NCBI GenBank assembly: GCA_902798105.1
Contig: CADBVG010000007.1
Location: forward strand, 1-42,851
Length of the DNA stretch: 42,851 bases
Origin: an uncultured Eubacteriales bacterium
GTDB taxonomy: Bacteria > Bacillota > Clostridia > Christensenellales > Aristaeellaceae
Direction of reading: 5' to 3'
The position numbers and the translations under genes were made by a program. The notes beneath the pieces are model-generated. The model had not been told where the DNA came from, did not search any database, and worked only from the letters and a program-made list of their open reading frames with translations. The first letter of the stretch is position 1; each line of letters opens with the position of its first letter. Shown one piece after another: positions 24,053 to 32,442 of the stretch.

Positions 24053-25229
24053 ATGAGAAAGCACGTCAAGGGAAATGTCAGCTGGGTTGGCTATATCGAC
24101 TGAGAGCTGGAGAGCTTCCACGGGGACGATTATTCCATCATGAACGGCTCCAGCCAGAACGCCTACCTGATCGAGGAAGAAAAGACCGTCCTGATCGACA
24201 CGGTGTGGACGCCCCATCGCTTTGATTTCGTGGAGGACCTGAAAAGGGAGATCGACCTCAAGAAGATCGACTTCATCGTGGCCAATCATGGCGAATGCGA
24301 CCACTCCGGCTCTCTGACCGCGCTGATGGACGAGATTCCGGACACGCCCATCTACTGCACAGCCCAGGCGGTCAAGAGCATTGAAGGACAGTATGGCAAG
24401 CGGGGCTGGAACCTCCAAGTGGTCAAGACCGGCGACAGCGTGGACATCGGCAATGGCAAGCAGCTGGTGTTCGTGGAGATGAAGATGCTGCACTGGCCGG
24501 ATTCCATGGCGACATACATGACCGGCTATAACATCCTGTTCTCCAACGATGCCTTCGGCCAACACTGCGCCGTCGAGGAACTGTTCAACGACAGGGCCAA
24601 TCCCTGCCTGCTGAACAAGGAGGCCATGAAGTATTTTGCGAACATACTGAACCCCTTCGCCGCGATCCTGACAAAGAAACTGGATGAGATCGGCAAGCTG
24701 AACGATGATTGCTCCCTCCCATGGCGCGATCTGGCGCGAGAACCCCTTGCAGATCGTGGAAAAGTACGCGGCGTGGGCGGCGTCTTACCAGGAGGATCAG
24801 GTCACCATCGCCTATGATACCATGTGGGAAGGCACAACGAAGATTGCTCACAGGATTGCGGAGGAGATTCATCGCCAGAGCCCGGATACCGTGGTGAAGG
24901 TATTCAATATTGCCAAGGCGGACAAGAACGAGATCATGACCGAGGTGTTCAAGTCCCGCGCCATCGCCGTGGGTTCCCCGACAGTCAGTAACAGCTACCT
25001 GTCCTCCGTGGCCGGATGGCTGGAATTCCTGAAGCAGCTCAAGTTCAAAAACAAGAAGGCCGCTGCGTTCGGCTGCTACGGATGGAGCGGCGAAAGCGTG
25101 AAGCTGCTGCAAGCAAAGCTGGCGGAAGCGGGCTTTGAGGTCATTGAGGAGAACGTGCGCAGCATGTGGAACCCAAAAGAAAGTGATTTCGAGGGTATTC
25201 CGGCTCTGGTAAAATCTCTGATCGGCTAA
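24053..25229 (+). pseudogene. fprA: A-type flavodiiron protein (FprA) with in-frame TGA and frameshift
   Basis: The complete locus encodes a metallo-beta-lactamase di-iron domain plus a flavodoxin domain, an enzyme that reduces O2 or NO. The iron-binding motif NHGECDHSG is intact, as is the flavodoxin start TIAYDTMWEGTTKIAH. Two lesions break it. A TGA at 24101-24103 stands where homologues have Trp (GYID-W-ELESFHG). A shift near 24701-24705 moves the frame, so that the domain junction MIAPSHGAIW is read in a different phase. The start has GGAGGAAGG. It closes the redox operon. It is either a decayed gene or contains two sequence errors. Confidence 0.85.
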
Positions 25230-25236
25230 ATGGAAT

Positions 25237-25282
25237 GGACAACCACACCCGGCATCGTGCCAGGATCGTGGTTGTCCTTTTT
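25237..25282 (+). terminator. Terminator of the redox operon
   Basis: GGACAACCAC (25237-25246) pairs perfectly with GTGGTTGTCC (25268-25277), followed by TTTTT. It lies 8 bp after the fprA stop. Confidence 0.9.
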
Positions 25283-25410
25283 ACTTGGTGCGGTATCCGT
25301 CCTGATCCAGCGTCAGCATCAGCTGGGAATTGCGCGTGCTGGTCAATACATTGCAAACCTCTTTCACCAAATCTCCGTCATTTTGTCACCAGTCCAAAGC
25401 CCTGTCGTGA

Positions 25411-25429
25411 TATAATGGTAGTCACCATT
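25411..25429 (+). promoter_or_regulatory. -10 box and overlapping operator of the second XRE gene
   Basis: TGATATAAT forms an extended -10 (TATAAT at 25411-25416). A 6-4-6 inverted repeat, AATGGT-AGTC-ACCATT (25414-25429), overlaps it and would let a repressor occlude RNA polymerase. The XRE product is the natural candidate. Confidence 0.55.
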
Positions 25430-25448
25430 TTCAAGGGGAGGCGCTTGC

Positions 25449-25661
25449 ATGATTTCCTACTTCCGCTTATGGCGACTCCTTGAACGGCGTGGGTACTCCA
25501 GAAAGGATATCACCTGGCTGGCTGGAATCAGCGACAGCACCTATAGAAAACTGCTGAACAGCAACTCTGTTCGCATGGATGTTCTTGAGAGAATCTGTAA
25601 GGCGTTAAACGTGGATATCGGCGACATTTGCAGTTTCAGACACTACAATCCAAATGTATAA
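25449..25661 (+). CDS. Small XRE-family regulator
   Basis: A 70-residue Cro/C1-type protein (MISYFRLWRLLERRGYSRKDITWLAG...) with one helix-turn-helix and the family ending ICKALNVDIGDIC. It is a relative of the regulator at 13717-13929 and similar in size and layout. It stands alone between two terminators. The start ATG has GGGGAGG 8 nt upstream. The palindrome at its promoter suggests autorepression. Confidence 0.8.
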   Translation: MISYFRLWRLLERRGYSRKDITWLAGISDSTYRKLLNSNSVRMDVLERICKALNVDIGDICSFRHYNPNV

Positions 25662-25885
25662 CCTGGTTTATAAATACTCATATTATTTCAAATTCAGACA
25701 AATGAACCGCCTGCTCTGATGGGTTTATCCGTAGGAGCCTAAGAACTGTCTCTATACAGCTTCTTTGGCTCCTTCGCTTAACCCTTCAATAAACCCTTTT
25801 GGTCCAATAAACCCATTTTTAACCCCTATAAAATGGGTTAAACGAGGTCAAATCAGGACAAATCCAGACAGCGCCAAAAAAGAGA
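25662..25885. other. Intergenic stretch with AACCC motifs and a hairpin
   Basis: No gene is visible. AACCCATTTT (25810-25819) and AAAATGGGTT (25830-25839) are perfect 10-bp inverted arms around a 10-bp loop. Upstream, CAATAAACCC occurs twice within 25 bp. The hairpin lacks a T-run on either side, so it is not a standard terminator. Confidence 0.6.
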
Positions 25886-25919
25886 AAAACCCCGAAAACC
25901 GTTGCGGCATCGGGGTTTT
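25886..25919 (-). terminator. Terminator of rplM-rpsI
   Basis: AAAACCCCGA and TCGGGGTTTT are perfect 10-bp arms. On the minus strand the stem ends in a T-rich run (GGGGTTTTTCTCTTTTTT), 10 bp after rpsI. Confidence 0.85.
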
Positions 25920-25928
25920 GGAACTTCT

Positions 25929-26321
25929 TTAGCGCTTGGAGAACTGGGGCGCGCGACGGGCGGCCTTCAGGCCGTACTTCTTGCGCTCCTTCATGCGCGG
26001 GTCGCGGGTCAGGTAGCCGGCCTTCTTGATGGCGGGCTTCAGGTCCGCGTCAGCCTTTACCAAAGCGCGGGCGATGCCATGACGGATGGCACCGGCCTGG
26101 CCGGTAAAGCCGCCGCCCTTGCAGTTGACGACGACGTCAAACTTGCCAAGGGTCTCGGTGAGCACCAGGGGCTGGCGCACCACGGTCTTCAGGGTCTCGT
26201 AACCGAAATACTCTTCCAAATTGCGCTTGTTGACGGTGATATTGCCCTCACCGGGGATCAGACGAACGCGGGCGATCGCCTTTTTCCTTCTGCCGACAGC
26301 ATGGAAACAAACATTACTCAT
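25929..26321 (-). CDS. rpsI: Ribosomal protein uS9
   Basis: A 130-residue small-subunit protein. It shows the family marks [12 protein letters not shown] near the N-terminus, [19 protein letters not shown] in the middle and the basic tail ending APQFSKR, which reaches into the ribosomal P site. The length is normal. It follows rplM by 19 nt, with GGGAGGAGGA before the start. It is cotranscribed with rplM, as in nearly all bacteria. Confidence 0.98.
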   Translation of the reverse strand: MSNVCFHAVGRRKKAIARVRLIPGEGNITVNKRNLEEYFGYETLKTVVRQPLVLTETLGKFDVVVNCKGGGFTGQAGAIRHGIARALVKADADLKPAIKKAGYLTRDPRMKERKKYGLKAARRAPQFSKR

Positions 26322-26340
26322 TTCTTCGTCCTCCTCCCTA

Positions 26341-26769
26341 TTACAGCTTCAGGGCTTCAGGCTTCTGCGCCTGCTGGTTGTGCTCGGGGCCGCCGTACAC
26401 GAACAGCTTCTTTGCCATAGCGTAACCCAGGGGTCCCTTGGGCAGCATGCGGCGAACGGCCTCGCGGAAGGCAAATTCGCTCTTCTTGGCCATCAGCTTG
26501 CGGTAAGTGATCTCCTTCAAACCGCCCGGATAGCCGGTATGATAGCGATAAACCTTGTTATCCAGCTTCTTGCCGGTCAGCACCAGCTTATCGGTATTCA
26601 CAACGATGATATAATCGCCACAATCACAGTGAGGGGTGAAGGTGGGCTTGTGCTTGCCGCGCAGCATAGCGGCAACCTGGGAAGCCAAACGGCCCAGAAC
26701 CATGCCCTCAGCGTCGATCACGTACCACTTGCGCTCGACGTTCTGGGGATTCGCCATAAAAGTACTCAC
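26341..26769 (-). CDS. rplM: Ribosomal protein uL13
   Basis: A 142-residue large-subunit protein with the signature [18 protein letters not shown], the [11 protein letters not shown] strand and the conserved [16 protein letters not shown]. The start is GTG 26769 (MSTFMANPQ), with GGAGGG 8 nt upstream. A consensus promoter lies about 165 bp before it, leaving a long leader. Confidence 0.98.
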   Translation of the reverse strand: MSTFMANPQNVERKWYVIDAEGMVLGRLASQVAAMLRGKHKPTFTPHCDCGDYIIVVNTDKLVLTGKKLDNKVYRYHTGYPGGLKEITYRKLMAKKSEFAFREAVRRMLPKGPLGYAMAKKLFVYGGPEHNQQAQKPEALKL

Positions 26770-26926
26770 GAGTGTTTCCCTCCAAATTTTGATCGCCGGC
26801 TATTGCCGGCTGCAAGGCCGCTGACAGCGTCCCTGCCTATCCAAAGCTCTTTCATTGCTTGCCAAGGTGTGGTCAGTACCTTTGGCATTCATGTCATGGC
26901 CCGGGGCTAATGAGCGTATTGACACA
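26770..26926 (-). promoter_or_regulatory. Long 5' leader of rplM-rpsI with hairpin next to the ribosome-binding site
   Basis: About 155 nt of untranslated RNA separates the predicted start from rplM. GCCGGC (26795-26800) and GCCGGC (26805-26810) form a perfect stem with a 4-nt loop just upstream of GGAGGG. L13 leaders that control this operon by ribosomal-protein feedback are known in Firmicutes. The hairpin fits that, but I cannot confirm the fold. Confidence 0.45.
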
Positions 26927-26932
26927 AGTTGT

Positions 26933-26961
26933 ATTATATCCAATTCCAGGCCTCCAGTCAA
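26933..26961 (-). promoter_or_regulatory. Promoter of rplM-rpsI
   Basis: Minus-strand TTGACT (26961-26956) and TATAAT (26938-26933) are spaced by 17 bp. Confidence 0.85.
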
Positions 26962-27049
26962 CGCTTTTATGGCGATAATTATAACATTTAACATCATTTT
27001 CTGCCAGTGATAATCTGCCATCACGTGTATCGCTTTTGCAAGCCCTGTG

Positions 27050-27078
27050 TTGTCAAAAACACCGTGATATGATACAAT
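27050..27078 (+). promoter_or_regulatory. Promoter of the hydrolase-methyltransferase operon
   Basis: TTGTCA (27050-27055) and TACAAT (27073-27078) are spaced by 17 bp. The 12-bp palindrome AATACATGTATT overlaps the end of the -10 region and could be an operator. Confidence 0.7.
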
Positions 27079-27122
27079 ACATGTATTCGATACAAAGGCA
27101 GAGGGCGCGGAGGTGTGTGCTG

Positions 27123-27938
27123 TTGACGGAGGAGAGTCTTTATCTGTCCTTTTCCGGCATTCGCGTCCACTTTCGCGTCGTCCGGCCCGATGTCCCCGTC
27201 CACAGCCGTATCATGCTGCTGGCCTCGCCGATGATCTGCGCCTTCCACTGGCGAAAGATTCTGCCGGAGCTCTCCGGGCTGGGATGTCTGGCTGTGCTGG
27301 TAGACCTGCCCGGATTTGGCCATGGCGACCCGAGCGCGCCCCAGGACGCAGACGTCCGCGCGAACCTGATCTGGGGCATACTGGACGAGGTGGACCGGAA
27401 CATGGAAACGCCCCTGTCCCTGTGGCACCTGGTCGGTCACGGCAGCGCCTGCGCCACAGTGCTACACATGGGCGCGCTGTACCCAGACAGCGTGAAATCC
27501 CAGATACATATCTCCCCACTGTTCTCCGTGGACAAGTCCTTCAGAAGGCCCGAGGCCCGGGATCGTTTTTTCACTGAAAACATCCTTCGCCCGGGCGACT
27601 TCCGCCGCCTGATCGAGGGCTGGGCGGGCTTCCCGCTGGACGATTACATCGTGGACCGCATGCGCGCGCCGCTGACGCGGCAGGGTATGCGCAGGACCTT
27701 TGATCAGATGCTGCGCTGCGCCATCAACCCACCCCGGGAGAGCGTTGGCTTCTGCCCCACCATGACCCTGCTGGGTGGGCGCGACCCGCTGCTGGACGAT
27801 GTGCGCCTGACCCAGGCCAGGAACCTGCTGGCCGGGGCGGAAACCCACCGGCTTGCCTCCGCGGGACACTTTCCGATGGAGACCCACAGCAAGGCCCTTC
27901 GGGATTACCTTCGGGGCTGGCTGCGCTACAACGATTGA
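27123..27938 (+). CDS. Alpha/beta-hydrolase-fold protein, nucleophile elbow altered
   Basis: About 271 residues with the alpha/beta-hydrolase layout: RIMLLASPMICAFHWRKILPEL (oxyanion region), LVDLPGFGHGDPS, the elbow, a helical cap and MTLLGGRDPLLDD (acid), then SAGHFPMETHS (histidine). The elbow reads VGHGSACA where active enzymes have G-x-S-x-G, so the usual serine is replaced by glycine and a serine sits one place later. It may be inactive or use a shifted serine. I place the start at TTG 27123, 9 nt after GGAGG; GTG 27117 is the alternative. It precedes an RNA methyltransferase by 15 nt. Confidence 0.75.
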   Translation: MTEESLYLSFSGIRVHFRVVRPDVPVHSRIMLLASPMICAFHWRKILPELSGLGCLAVLVDLPGFGHGDPSAPQDADVRANLIWGILDEVDRNMETPLSLWHLVGHGSACATVLHMGALYPDSVKSQIHISPLFSVDKSFRRPEARDRFFTENILRPGDFRRLIEGWAGFPLDDYIVDRMRAPLTRQGMRRTFDQMLRCAINPPRESVGFCPTMTLLGGRDPLLDDVRLTQARNLLAGAETHRLASAGHFPMETHSKALRDYLRGWLRYND

Positions 27939-27953
27939 TAAGGAAGGTTTTTC

Positions 27954-28682
27954 ATGCCAAAGCTCGAACCCTATTCCCGCAAGCTGGATTACAGCTACCA
28001 GCTGGGGGTGTTTCCATCGCTGATGCTGCTGGAGGCGAAGCCCGATTGTGCCGCAAGGCTGCTGCTTCATTCCCAGGGGCTTGAAAACGAGGGCGTCGTC
28101 AAGCTGCGGGCGCGTTGCGCCGAGTTGGGTGTGCGCGAGGAGCTGGCCGACCGGGTACTTCGGAGGGAATCGAAAAAGGACAACTGCTTTGCGGGGCTGG
28201 TGTTCAATAAATATGAGTCCAACCTGTCCCCGGCGTCGAATCACGCCGTACTGTGCCAGATCTCGGACAACGGCAACGCCGGTACGGCCATGCGCTCGCT
28301 GCTGGGCTTCGGCATCCGGGACGTGGCCTTTGTGCGCCCCTGCGTGGATGTGTTCGACCCCCACGTGCTGCGGGCATCCATGGGCGCGTTCTTCAAGCTG
28401 CGGGTCAGGACCTACGACAGCTTTGACGATTACCGCGCCGACTTCTCCGACAGGCCCCTCTACCCCTTTATGCTGGATGGCGCTCAGCCCTTGGACGCCG
28501 TGGCCGCCCGTGCCGCAGCGCCCTTTTCGCTGATATTCGGCAACGAGCAGACCGGGCTGCCCCCCGCCTTCGCACAGGTCGGCCAAAGTGTGTTCATCCC
28601 CCAGAGCGACGAGATCGATTCGCTGAACCTGGCAGTGGCGGTGTCGGTGGGGGCCTATGTATTCACGAGGGACAGGCATTAA
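27954..28682 (+). CDS. TrmH/SpoU-family RNA 2'-O-methyltransferase
   Basis: A 242-residue SPOUT enzyme that methylates a ribose in rRNA or tRNA. SPOUT motifs are visible: SDNGNAGTAMRSLLGFGI (motif 1), FSLIFGNEQTGLP (motif 2) and IPQSDEIDSLNLAVAVSVGAY (motif 3), which build the knotted SAM site. The N-terminal about 85 residues form a separate RNA-binding-like domain. The target nucleotide cannot be told from sequence. AGGAAGG precedes the start. Confidence 0.9.
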   Translation: MPKLEPYSRKLDYSYQLGVFPSLMLLEAKPDCAARLLLHSQGLENEGVVKLRARCAELGVREELADRVLRRESKKDNCFAGLVFNKYESNLSPASNHAVLCQISDNGNAGTAMRSLLGFGIRDVAFVRPCVDVFDPHVLRASMGAFFKLRVRTYDSFDDYRADFSDRPLYPFMLDGAQPLDAVAARAAAPFSLIFGNEQTGLPPAFAQVGQSVFIPQSDEIDSLNLAVAVSVGAYVFTRDRH

Positions 28683-28699
28683 CAACGGAGGTCGATAAC

Positions 28700-30388
28700 G
28701 TGTTTTTCCGCGGTTACAGCATACTCAGCAATATCGCCCGGCCGGAGGCGCTGCCTTCGCCGGTGGCCACAGGTCCTGCGAAGGAGTGGGCCAGCGCCGG
28801 CGCACACCTGGCCATGAGTCGGGAATTGCCCGCCATGAGCCTTTCCCAGCGGCTGGCCGACCCCGGGTCTTATGTGCGCCTGCAAAGGGGACGACGGCAG
28901 GCCCTGGAGGCGCTGATGGCCGTGGAGCCGGACGGGCCGCGGCTGGAGCGGGTCATCGACCTGATTTGCATGATCGTCGAGGAATCCAGCTGGGCGGAAA
29001 GCCCAAAGGGCGCCCCCTTTGACGACGACCAGCACCCCCGCATCGACTTCCAGTGCGCTGAGACGCTGATGCTGCTGGCCTGGGTGCAGCGCGCCATGGG
29101 CGATCGTCTGGGCGCGCGGGTATCGGCCAAGCTGCAATACGAGGCCCGCAGGCGGGTATTTTCCCCCTTCCTGGCCCACACCGACTACCCCTTCATGCGC
29201 TTTGTGGGCCCGCGTAAAGTGCAGGCAGAAAAGCCCTTGTGTATTCTCAGCGACATACTGCTCACCGCCGTGCTGCTGGAGACGGATGCCGGACGCCGGA
29301 GCGCAGTGATGAAGCTGGCGCTTCGTTTGATCGACCAGGCCATACAGGCGCGTGAATCCCGCCCTTCCGCGTTGGCAAATGAGCTGGCGGAGACAGCGGC
29401 GGTTACCGACCTTTGCATGCTGCTTCGCAAATTAACGCGGGGACAGTTGGACCTGACCGAGGTCTATCCCACCACCGACTGGCTGGACGCGCTGCTGGTG
29501 CCATGGATCGAGGACGATTACTTTGTCGACCCCGTCACGGGCAACATGAAGCCGGGGCTCTCCGGTCAATCGCTGTTTCGCGTGGGCCTGGCCAGCGGCG
29601 ACGAGGCGCTGACCACCCTGGGAGCGACGCTGCACCAGCAGAATCACGTACCCTCCGCCACGGTAACGGGGCGCATGCTGGACCTCTCCTGCGCCGGTAT
29701 GCTGTCCGCCCAGGTGGGCAGGCCCCCGAAGCTGAAGCATGCGGCCACGGCCCGCAACCGGCTGATGCTGTCGCGGTTCAGCGGTATGGCCTGTGCGCTG
29801 CACGCCGGCGGCGACCGGGCAAACGCCGGAAGCCTGGTGCTCTTCGCCGACAACAAGCCAATATTGGTGGAGACACCCAAATACGCATCCCTGCCGCTGA
29901 TCGACGGCGTCGCTCAGCTGGTCGTCCCCGGAGACAACGCCCCGGAGTCTGCCTTCGGCGCGGACGTCTGCCCCGCCGACTTTGAAACCCAGCCCGACCG
30001 TGATCTGTTGAGCGTGGAGCTGACCCACGCCTGGCCCGCACGCCTGGGCGCGCGTTCGATCCAGCGAACGGCCATGGTGCTCCGCAAGGACGAAGCCCTC
30101 CGACTGGTGGATGCCTTCGACCTTGAGAAGGCTTCGATGATTGCATTTCACTTTATCACGCCCCAGAAGCCCGAAGTTATCAAGCCCGACGGCGCCACGC
30201 CGGCGGGAGTGCGCCTCGGACCGATTGGGCTGAACTGGGATGGCGACATGCGCTGCGATGTGACGACGCTCGACGACCGCTTTCCCACCGGCGAGGCTGA
30301 CGGCGCGCATCTGTATTGCGTCCGTTTGACGCCATCCAGGCCGGTGCAGCGGGGCTTCTTCGCATTCTATTTTGCGAAAATATTATAA
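28700..30388 (+). CDS. Heparinase II/III-like protein
   Basis: A 562-residue protein without a signal peptide. Residues about 50-300 are helical and resemble an alpha/alpha toroid (DDDQHPRIDFQCAETLMLLAWV). Residues about 330-562 are beta-rich, as in the C-terminal sandwich of heparinase II/III lyases. The split fits that family, but I cannot confirm the Tyr/His/Asn catalytic set, so this is a moderate assignment. The start is GTG 28700 with GGAGG 8 nt upstream. It is 17 nt after the methyltransferase gene and in the same direction. Confidence 0.55.
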   Translation: MFFRGYSILSNIARPEALPSPVATGPAKEWASAGAHLAMSRELPAMSLSQRLADPGSYVRLQRGRRQALEALMAVEPDGPRLERVIDLICMIVEESSWAESPKGAPFDDDQHPRIDFQCAETLMLLAWVQRAMGDRLGARVSAKLQYEARRRVFSPFLAHTDYPFMRFVGPRKVQAEKPLCILSDILLTAVLLETDAGRRSAVMKLALRLIDQAIQARESRPSALANELAETAAVTDLCMLLRKLTRGQLDLTEVYPTTDWLDALLVPWIEDDYFVDPVTGNMKPGLSGQSLFRVGLASGDEALTTLGATLHQQNHVPSATVTGRMLDLSCAGMLSAQVGRPPKLKHAATARNRLMLSRFSGMACALHAGGDRANAGSLVLFADNKPILVETPKYASLPLIDGVAQLVVPGDNAPESAFGADVCPADFETQPDRDLLSVELTHAWPARLGARSIQRTAMVLRKDEALRLVDAFDLEKASMIAFHFITPQKPEVIKPDGATPAGVRLGPIGLNWDGDMRCDVTTLDDRFPTGEADGAHLYCVRLTPSRPVQRGFFAFYFAKIL

Positions 30389-30642
30389 TATAAAGCCAAA
30401 ACTGTAGGAGCGCCGATGCGGCGCCCGCCCTGTACGAAGCGAATCGTACTTTTCGGCGGGCGGCGCGTCGCCGCCCCAACATTAAGGAACTACCGCACAA
30501 TACGGCGGCACATCTGGCGGTGCCTTTTCCGCCAGTCATCTCTTGCAGATTTTTTGATTTACCGCCAGTAAACCTTCAAACGAAAAAATCACTCGCCAGC
30601 TGACCACCTTAATTGCGCGGTATTTCCTTAAGAAAACACCTT
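30389..30642. repeat. Gap filled by a GC-rich inverted repeat and MITE copy A
   Basis: At about 30405-30478 a GC-rich inverted repeat (GCGGCGCCCGCC against GGCGGGCGGCGC, with an inner GTACGA/TCGTAC pair) follows the last gene and could end both convergent transcripts. From 30486 to 30627 lies a 142-bp MITE-like element, listed separately. No gene is visible. Confidence 0.65.
30486..30627 (-). mobile_element. MITE-like element, copy A
   Basis: The ends are inverted repeats: GGAACTACCGCACAAT at 30486 and ATTGCGCGGTATTTCC ending at 30627. On the minus strand the interior begins AAGGTGGTCAGCTGGCGAGTGA, close to copy B at 36530 (AGGGTGGTTGGCTGGCGAGTGA). It has no coding capacity, so it would need a transposase supplied elsewhere. 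Confidence 0.75.
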
Positions 30643-32442
30643 CTAATTCACCTTTTTCAAAAACTCAAATCCGTTGAACGTATCGTAGACCCGCACGCCG
30701 CCCAGGCCGCCGATGGAACGCCCTGAGAGCACGGTCCCCGTCCTGAACAGCAGCCCCATGATCGGCAAGCGGTTGACCAGCGTCATCTGAATGTCGCTGT
30801 AGATCTTTCGAAGCATGGTCTCGTCAGAAGCGGCATCCACGCGCTCCAGAAGCTGATCCATGTCGTCGCTGCTGTAATGATTCATGTTGAGCGAACCCCT
30901 GCTCTTCAAAAGCGGCGACAGACTCGGCACTTCGCTGAGGTTCACGCCCACCAGGGCCAGGTCAAACTCCCCGTCCTTCATCAGCTGTCGCGTGCGCTCC
31001 TTGGAATAGATTGTCACCGTCACATTGAAGCCCACGGTGCGCAGGTAATCGGCGATCAGGTTCGCGGCGTTTTCGCGTATGTTGTTACTGCTCTCGTTGT
31101 AGGTGATGATGGACAGCGTGGGTTCCTGTACCATCACGCCCACATGCTTGTTCAGCGTTCCGTCGCCGGTCAGGTCGTACCAGCCCAGGTTGTGCATCAG
31201 CTGCAACGCCCGCTCGGGGCTGTAGTAGTAGATGGCGCTCTGGCTTTCGTACAACCAGGATGACGGCGGCAGCGGTACCTCGCACTGTACGGCCATGTCC
31301 AGATAGCCGTTGGAGGCGATCACCGAGCGGTCAATGGCGTACATGATGGCCTGGCGCACGCTGGCATCGGCGGTAAGCATACCGTCGGACAGGTTTGGCA
31401 CCAGCATTTCATAGGTCAGTGTTGGATAATCGATGCTGGTCAGGCCGGACAGCTTCCGGCTGAGGGACGCCTTCGGGCTCTTGGTCGAGAGCATGTCGAT
31501 TTCGTGCTTGCGGATACCCTCTATGGCGTCGCCAACGGTATAGTAGCGCTTGAGCAGCACGCTCCTGATCTCCGGTTGCTGCTTCCACCACAGCGGGTTG
31601 GCCTCCAGCCGAACGGTGCCCTCGGCGTTGGCCTGTATGTACCAGTAGGGCCCGGTGCCCCTGGGCAGGTCGTCATAAAGGGTGTCGTACTGCATCACCG
31701 GGAAGACCATGGCGTACAGTGTAAGCAGGCTGGTGTTCTTTGCGGTCACGGTCAAGCCGTAGATGTCCGTGGGCGAAGCGTCCATGTTTTCAATTACCTG
31801 TAGGCGCTCATAATAAGGGTTCTCCTCCCCGGCCTGCATCAGCGTCTGGTAGCTGCGCACCACGTCGTAGGCGGTCAGCTCATAGCCGTTGTGGAACTGT
31901 ATGCCGCTGCGCAGGTTGAACAGCCAGTTCCTGCCGTCCTGCACCCAGTTGTTGGCCAGCATCGGTACCGGCTTCAGGTTTTCGTCCAGGTCCACCACGC
32001 TTTCGAACACGAGGTTGTTGACGCTGATCATGCTCCAGATGTCAGTGGCCACTGGGCTGTAGGTCAGGTAACCGGGCTCCACATAGCCGATGGAGAGGTC
32101 AGCGTCCGTCATATTCACCTGGGGCAACTGCGGCCCCTGCTGCTGAACAGTCGGATCAGTGGCCTGAAAGCCGCCACCCAGATCCGTCGCGATGTCACTT
32201 GACGGCTCTGTCGCCAGGAGATCGCCGCCAAGGTCCGAGGCGACGTCGTTGGACGGTTCAGTGCCCTGCAAGCCACCGCCAAGGTCCGAGGCGATGTCAT
32301 CCGTCTGGCCGGCGGCTTCGTAATCACCGCCCAGGTCAGCCGCCAGGTCATCGGCGTTGGCCAGCGGTCCTAAGAGCAGGCACAATACCAGCGCCAGTAC
32401 ACTAAAGCGCCACAGGCGCGTACAGTTCCTTGTATTTCTCAT
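30643..32442 (-). CDS. ABC transporter substrate-binding protein, family 5, with N-terminal 17-residue repeats
   Basis: A 599-residue exported protein. Residues 1-30 are a signal peptide (hydrophobic VLALVLCLLLGP, cleavage after ANA) without a lipobox cysteine. Residues 31-98 are four exact-length 17-residue repeats of the form xDIAxDLGGxxxATEPS. From about 110 on it is an SBP_bac_5 oligopeptide/nickel-type binding protein (IGYVEPGYLTYSPVATDIW, WLFNLRSGIQFHNGYELTAYDV). No permease or ATPase for it is nearby. It overlaps the end of the lytic transglycosylase gene by 41 nt. The start has AGAGGG about 12 nt upstream, a weak site. Confidence 0.85.
   Translation of the reverse strand: MRNTRNCTRLWRFSVLALVLCLLLGPLANADDLAADLGGDYEAAGQTDDIASDLGGGLQGTEPSNDVASDLGGDLLATEPSSDIATDLGGGFQATDPTVQQQGPQLPQVNMTDADLSIGYVEPGYLTYSPVATDIWSMISVNNLVFESVVDLDENLKPVPMLANNWVQDGRNWLFNLRSGIQFHNGYELTAYDVVRSYQTLMQAGEENPYYERLQVIENMDASPTDIYGLTVTAKNTSLLTLYAMVFPVMQYDTLYDDLPRGTGPYWYIQANAEGTVRLEANPLWWKQQPEIRSVLLKRYYTVGDAIEGIRKHEIDMLSTKSPKASLSRKLSGLTSIDYPTLTYEMLVPNLSDGMLTADASVRQAIMYAIDRSVIASNGYLDMAVQCEVPLPPSSWLYESQSAIYYYSPERALQLMHNLGWYDLTGDGTLNKHVGVMVQEPTLSIITYNESSNNIRENAANLIADYLRTVGFNVTVTIYSKERTRQLMKDGEFDLALVGVNLSEVPSLSPLLKSRGSLNMNHYSSDDMDQLLERVDAASDETMLRKIYSDIQMTLVNRLPIMGLLFRTGTVLSGRSIGGLGGVRVYDTFNGFEFLKKVN

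Noticed and set aside
24101..24103. TGA in fprA read as selenocysteine or as tryptophan by a changed code
   Set aside because: Homologues have Trp, not Cys, at this place; no SECIS-like hairpin follows; TGA serves as a normal stop in many genes here; and a second, independent frameshift lies in the same gene.
25810..25839. A terminator for the small XRE gene
   Set aside because: The stem is perfect but AT-rich and has no T-run on either side; it lies 150 bp past the stop.
27462..28685. A 407-codon open frame antisense to the hydrolase and methyltransferase
   Set aside because: It spans two genes with clear motifs and an operon promoter on the plus strand.
32149..32352. A CRISPR-like array of 51-bp repeats
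   Set aside because: The repeats are in frame inside a coding gene, have no unique spacers and encode 17-residue units.
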